The notes under the pieces: generated by a model
What the model was told of the DNA's origin: nothing
The model's input: only the letters and a program-made list of their open reading frames with translations
Database searches by the model: none
NCBI GenBank assembly: GCA_016868585.1
Contig: VGGR01000002.1
Span: 1-64,000, forward strand
Length of the DNA: 64,000 nucleotides
Source: Bacteroidota bacterium
GTDB taxonomy: Bacteria > Bacteroidota > Bacteroidia > Chitinophagales > Chitinophagaceae
Direction: 5' to 3'
Part shown: in pieces, positions 61,461 through 64,000 of the stretch
Numbering within the stretch: position 1 is the first letter of the stretch
Layout of the letters: each line of letters opens with the position of its first letter
Program-made: the position numbers and the translations under genes

Positions 61461-63101
61461 TTATGGTAAGGAGAACCATTGTTGTTTGGTGTGATAATCG
61501 AGTGCCAATGCTCCCACGCTCAGTAAGGCGGCGATGTTGTACAAGTACTCAGAATTGTAGCGAGGGCGACAACGATAGACCAATTTACTCGCGTTATTGG
61601 TAAATAGGTCGATACCGGAGGGGGGAGTAAAACCGGCGTATACTTGCTGACCGGTAACCGGATCCAGATCCGTGTAGTGATATCGGCGCATATCGACCCA
61701 GGTTTCCTGTAAACCCCATCCATACATTGCAATGTATTTCTGCAGCATGATATGGGAGAGGGTCAGCGCGCCAACAGCCGGTACAACGGCCGGCTTGGCA
61801 AGGTAGTTTGCACGGGTAGCTGAAGTGATTTGCATGGTGGCCGGTACGCTGTTGTGATAATCCGGCGTATTCATCAGCATATCAAAGCTGGCGTTGATGC
61901 CGGCGATATAAGATTGATGAGCTTGTGCGGCATCTCCCTTACGCAGGAAGGCTTCGGCTTTCATGAAATGATTTTCCGATGCAGTAAGGATCGGGAAGGG
62001 GGAGCCGTTTCTGAAAATGTAGCGTGCATTGTTATCGGTTCCGGGAGCAGCCGTTGAAGTGAACGCACCGCCCCAATAATTCTGGGGCTGGTCGTTGGTG
62101 ACCAACCCATCCGTGCCTTTATTGGGTCGGATGCCTTGGTAAGTGCCATTGGTGTTTTCACGAAGCAAGTAGGGTGTCCGGGGGTCTGTCACAGCGGTGA
62201 ACATGGTGCTCAAGCCGGTCATAAGATTTACCACAAAGCGACCTTGACGCATAGTTCCAACGTTACTGCGGAAGGGGCCATAGAAATTGAAGGTTCCGGA
62301 CAAGCCGGAAGCCTGAAACTTGGCAGTGGCATCATCGGCTGCGCTGTTGATGCCAAGGTTCGCATACTTGATAACGGAATCCGGCCGATAGATGCTCTTG
62401 TTGGTAAGGTGATTGAAACTGCGGGCTAGTACGGAGTAAGCGAACTTTTTCCATTTCTCGCGGTTTCCCTTGTAGAAAAAAGCATCTCCCAAAGCGAGGT
62501 TAGCCTCACTAACATTATCATCCGTACGGTTGAGGTAGAACAAGGCTAAATGGGCCTGCTTACGACACTCTTCATACATTTCTTCTTGCGAGTCATAGTT
62601 GAAGACTAGCAAATTGGCATCAAAGGCTTGTTTTAGGATAGCCTCCCCGTAAGTGGTGGTCAAGGTCAGCCAACTCCAGGCCAGAATAGCATGTCCTACA
62701 CCCGTATAGTCCCATTTTTTCTCTTCCTTGCTCCAGTCTATCATGCGTTGGAGGTTCTGGCCCATGCCATAGTAATGCATGGCCCAAATGGAGCCCATTA
62801 AATCACTTGCTCCGGTTGCTCCACCCATCTGATCGAATTGGTCACCGATGGTGTTGGTGGCCCAGAACTGTACGTACCGCCCAATACGCATTCCGTCATT
62901 TGCCGTTCCATAGGCGCTTCCTTGTGCGGAGGAGCTGCCTACAAAATTGCCGATGATACCGGGCAGTAAACTTTCAACCGGTACGCGAGTGGGAGCATTG
63001 GGATTCCTGTAGGCCTCATCGATTTTTTTGCTGCAGGAAGATATACCAAGTAAGGTTAGGGCGACAAGCGGAAGGGTTAATATTTTTTTCATGTGTTTCA
63101 T
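61461..63101 (-). CDS. SusD/RagB-like outer-membrane lipoprotein (SusD-like_2 type)
   Basis: 546 residues, lipoprotein signal ending ISSC (C23; start ATG 63101, ATG 63092 possible). SusD-like features include DEAYRNPNAPTRVPVESLLP at the N-terminus, the TPR-like helices (AHLALFYLNRTDDN, YKGNREKWKKFAYSVLARSF) and near the C-terminus LQKYIAMYGWGLQETWVDMRRYHY. It binds a ligand at the surface and hands it to the SusC channel. No glycoside hydrolase or protease lies in view, so the ligand (glycan, peptide or other) cannot be told. Confidence 0.92.
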   Translation of the reverse strand: MKHMKKILTLPLVALTLLGISSCSKKIDEAYRNPNAPTRVPVESLLPGIIGNFVGSSSAQGSAYGTANDGMRIGRYVQFWATNTIGDQFDQMGGATGASDLMGSIWAMHYYGMGQNLQRMIDWSKEEKKWDYTGVGHAILAWSWLTLTTTYGEAILKQAFDANLLVFNYDSQEEMYEECRKQAHLALFYLNRTDDNVSEANLALGDAFFYKGNREKWKKFAYSVLARSFNHLTNKSIYRPDSVIKYANLGINSAADDATAKFQASGLSGTFNFYGPFRSNVGTMRQGRFVVNLMTGLSTMFTAVTDPRTPYLLRENTNGTYQGIRPNKGTDGLVTNDQPQNYWGGAFTSTAAPGTDNNARYIFRNGSPFPILTASENHFMKAEAFLRKGDAAQAHQSYIAGINASFDMLMNTPDYHNSVPATMQITSATRANYLAKPAVVPAVGALTLSHIMLQKYIAMYGWGLQETWVDMRRYHYTDLDPVTGQQVYAGFTPPSGIDLFTNNASKLVYRCRPRYNSEYLYNIAALLSVGALALDYHTKQQWFSLP

Positions 63102-63120
63102 AATATTTTTTTGTCGTTTA

Positions 63121-64000
63121 TCAGAAGGAAGCTCTCAAACCAACATTGAGTTGCAGGGGAGAGGGCAGGGTTCCATAATCAAAACCGAAAGCACCCACAC
63201 CCAAACTACCGGCGGTATTTCCGTTGACGGCAGGATCCGCACCGCTGTAGTTGGTGAGCAGGATCAGGTCGTTTCCGGTCACGAATAAGCTCATGGACTT
63301 GAAACTCTTGATAAAGCTCTTGGGCAAGGTGTAATTCAAGGTGATGTCACGCAGACGGAACCAGTTCACGTCGCGCTCAATGAAGAATTCTTCTGGCATG
63401 GTTGTGTAGTACTGCTCGTTAAAGGCAGGGATGACGGAGATGGTATTGACCGTTGGAGTAGCAGAGTTTTGCAATCCATCGTTCAATACGCCTTGGATTA
63501 CGCGGGGAACGTAGCGGTCCTCCGTCAGTCTACTCTTCCCGATACGAGTAAGATAGGCATTGGTACCATTGAAGATGTCGCCACCTACTTTCAGATCCCA
63601 AAGCATACTGAGCCTCCAATTGCCCCAACGCAAGGTATTGTTCCAACCCAGAGTAAAGTCGGGGTTGCGGTCTCCCTTAATGGTGAAAACACCGTCGCCC
63701 ACAGGCAATCCGTTGGCCGGATTGATCAGGATCTGTCCGGCGATGTTACGTGCATAACCGAACGCCGTGATGGAGGTGGTGGGTCCTCCAAAGACCAAAC
63801 CGCCCCGGGCGTTCCCATACAACCAGGTGTCTGAGATGTAGTACTCCGCAACGTTGCGGGGAAGACCAATTACTTGATTCCACATGCGGTTGAAGTTGAA
63901 GCGCATGTTCCAAACCAGTCCTTTTTTACGGATCACATCATAGTCCATGCTAATCTCTACCCCCTGGTTTTGAGTACTGGCCGCATTCTGTGTATTCAAC
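63121..64000 (-). CDS. SusC/RagA TonB-linked outer-membrane protein, C-terminal part (cut by window edge)
   Basis: The minus-strand frame is open from base 64000 to a stop at 63121, about 292 residues. It shows the C-terminal barrel of SusC proteins: NQGVEISMDYDVIRKKGLVW, FTLGWNNTLRWGNWRLSMLW, DVNWFRLRDITLNYTLPKSF, MSLFVTGNDLILLTNYSGADP and a final strand LQLNVGLRASF. The N-terminal domains lie outside the window. It imports the ligand captured by the SusD-like protein encoded 20 bases downstream. Confidence 0.93.
   Translation of the reverse strand, partial: LNTQNAASTQNQGVEISMDYDVIRKKGLVWNMRFNFNRMWNQVIGLPRNVAEYYISDTWLYGNARGGLVFGGPTTSITAFGYARNIAGQILINPANGLPVGDGVFTIKGDRNPDFTLGWNNTLRWGNWRLSMLWDLKVGGDIFNGTNAYLTRIGKSRLTEDRYVPRVIQGVLNDGLQNSATPTVNTISVIPAFNEQYYTTMPEEFFIERDVNWFRLRDITLNYTLPKSFIKSFKSMSLFVTGNDLILLTNYSGADPAVNGNTAGSLGVGAFGFDYGTLPSPLQLNVGLRASF

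Overview
The window looks like chromosomal DNA of a member of the Bacteroidota, most probably near the Chitinophagaceae. The evidence is a SusC/SusD pair, further TonB-dependent receptors with carboxypeptidase-like N-terminal domains, families common in that phylum (DUF4199, DUF2279, DUF5686, fused SpmA/SpmB), and sixteen exact copies of the Bacteroidota -7 promoter box TAnnTTTG placed just ahead of genes. Shine-Dalgarno sequences are largely absent. The family-level placement is inference from protein style.

Layout. 0-8 kb: the start of nqrA (cut by the window edge), mazG, lepA, and a minus-strand operon of a degenerate dihydroorotase homologue, a DUF4199 protein, two glycosyltransferases and a secreted protein. 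8.2-10.4 kb: tRNA-Pro(GGG), about 1 kb without genes, an orphan membrane protein and a decayed partial copy of the tRNA. 10.4-20 kb: a half-size MFS protein, nagA, a TrmH-type methyltransferase, yihY, mltG, secG, lptE, a sigma-54 activator and miaB. 20-34 kb: a two-gene Fe-S redox module split by a divergent ATP-grasp/LysE pair, phosphoglucomutase, pcm, penicillin acylase, a DUF5686 protein and trhO. 34-53 kb: purC, purM, holA, ribF, an FtsE-like ATPase, two large outer-membrane receptors, tRNA-His, two S41 proteases, aldolase, cystathionine beta-synthase, a GlcNAc-type kinase and murQ. 53-58 kb: an sdhCAB operon of the mycobacterial Sdh1 type bounded by two broken genes. 58-64 kb: ychF, an SpmA/SpmB fusion, a DUF4397 lipoprotein, SusD and the end of SusC.

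The most interesting locus is 53.7-57.9 kb. A complete Sdh1-like succinate dehydrogenase operon lies on the minus strand. At one edge is a tetratricopeptide-like gene that stops abruptly. At the other edge, on the opposite strand, is the decayed C-terminal end of a different, ordinary Bacteroidota-type sdhB, whose similarity runs on through in-frame stop codons. The simplest reading is that the resident sdh operon was replaced in place by a foreign one. Other points are a dihydroorotase homologue that has lost most metal ligands, a possible relic island at tRNA-Pro, and many promoters so close to start codons that messages should have very short leaders.

Most of the rest is housekeeping: amino-sugar recycling (nagA, kinase, murQ), envelope building (lptE, mltG, secG, glycosyltransferases), purine synthesis (purC, purM) and tRNA modification (miaB, trhO, TrmH-like). 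No rRNA, CRISPR array, prophage or intact insertion sequence was seen.
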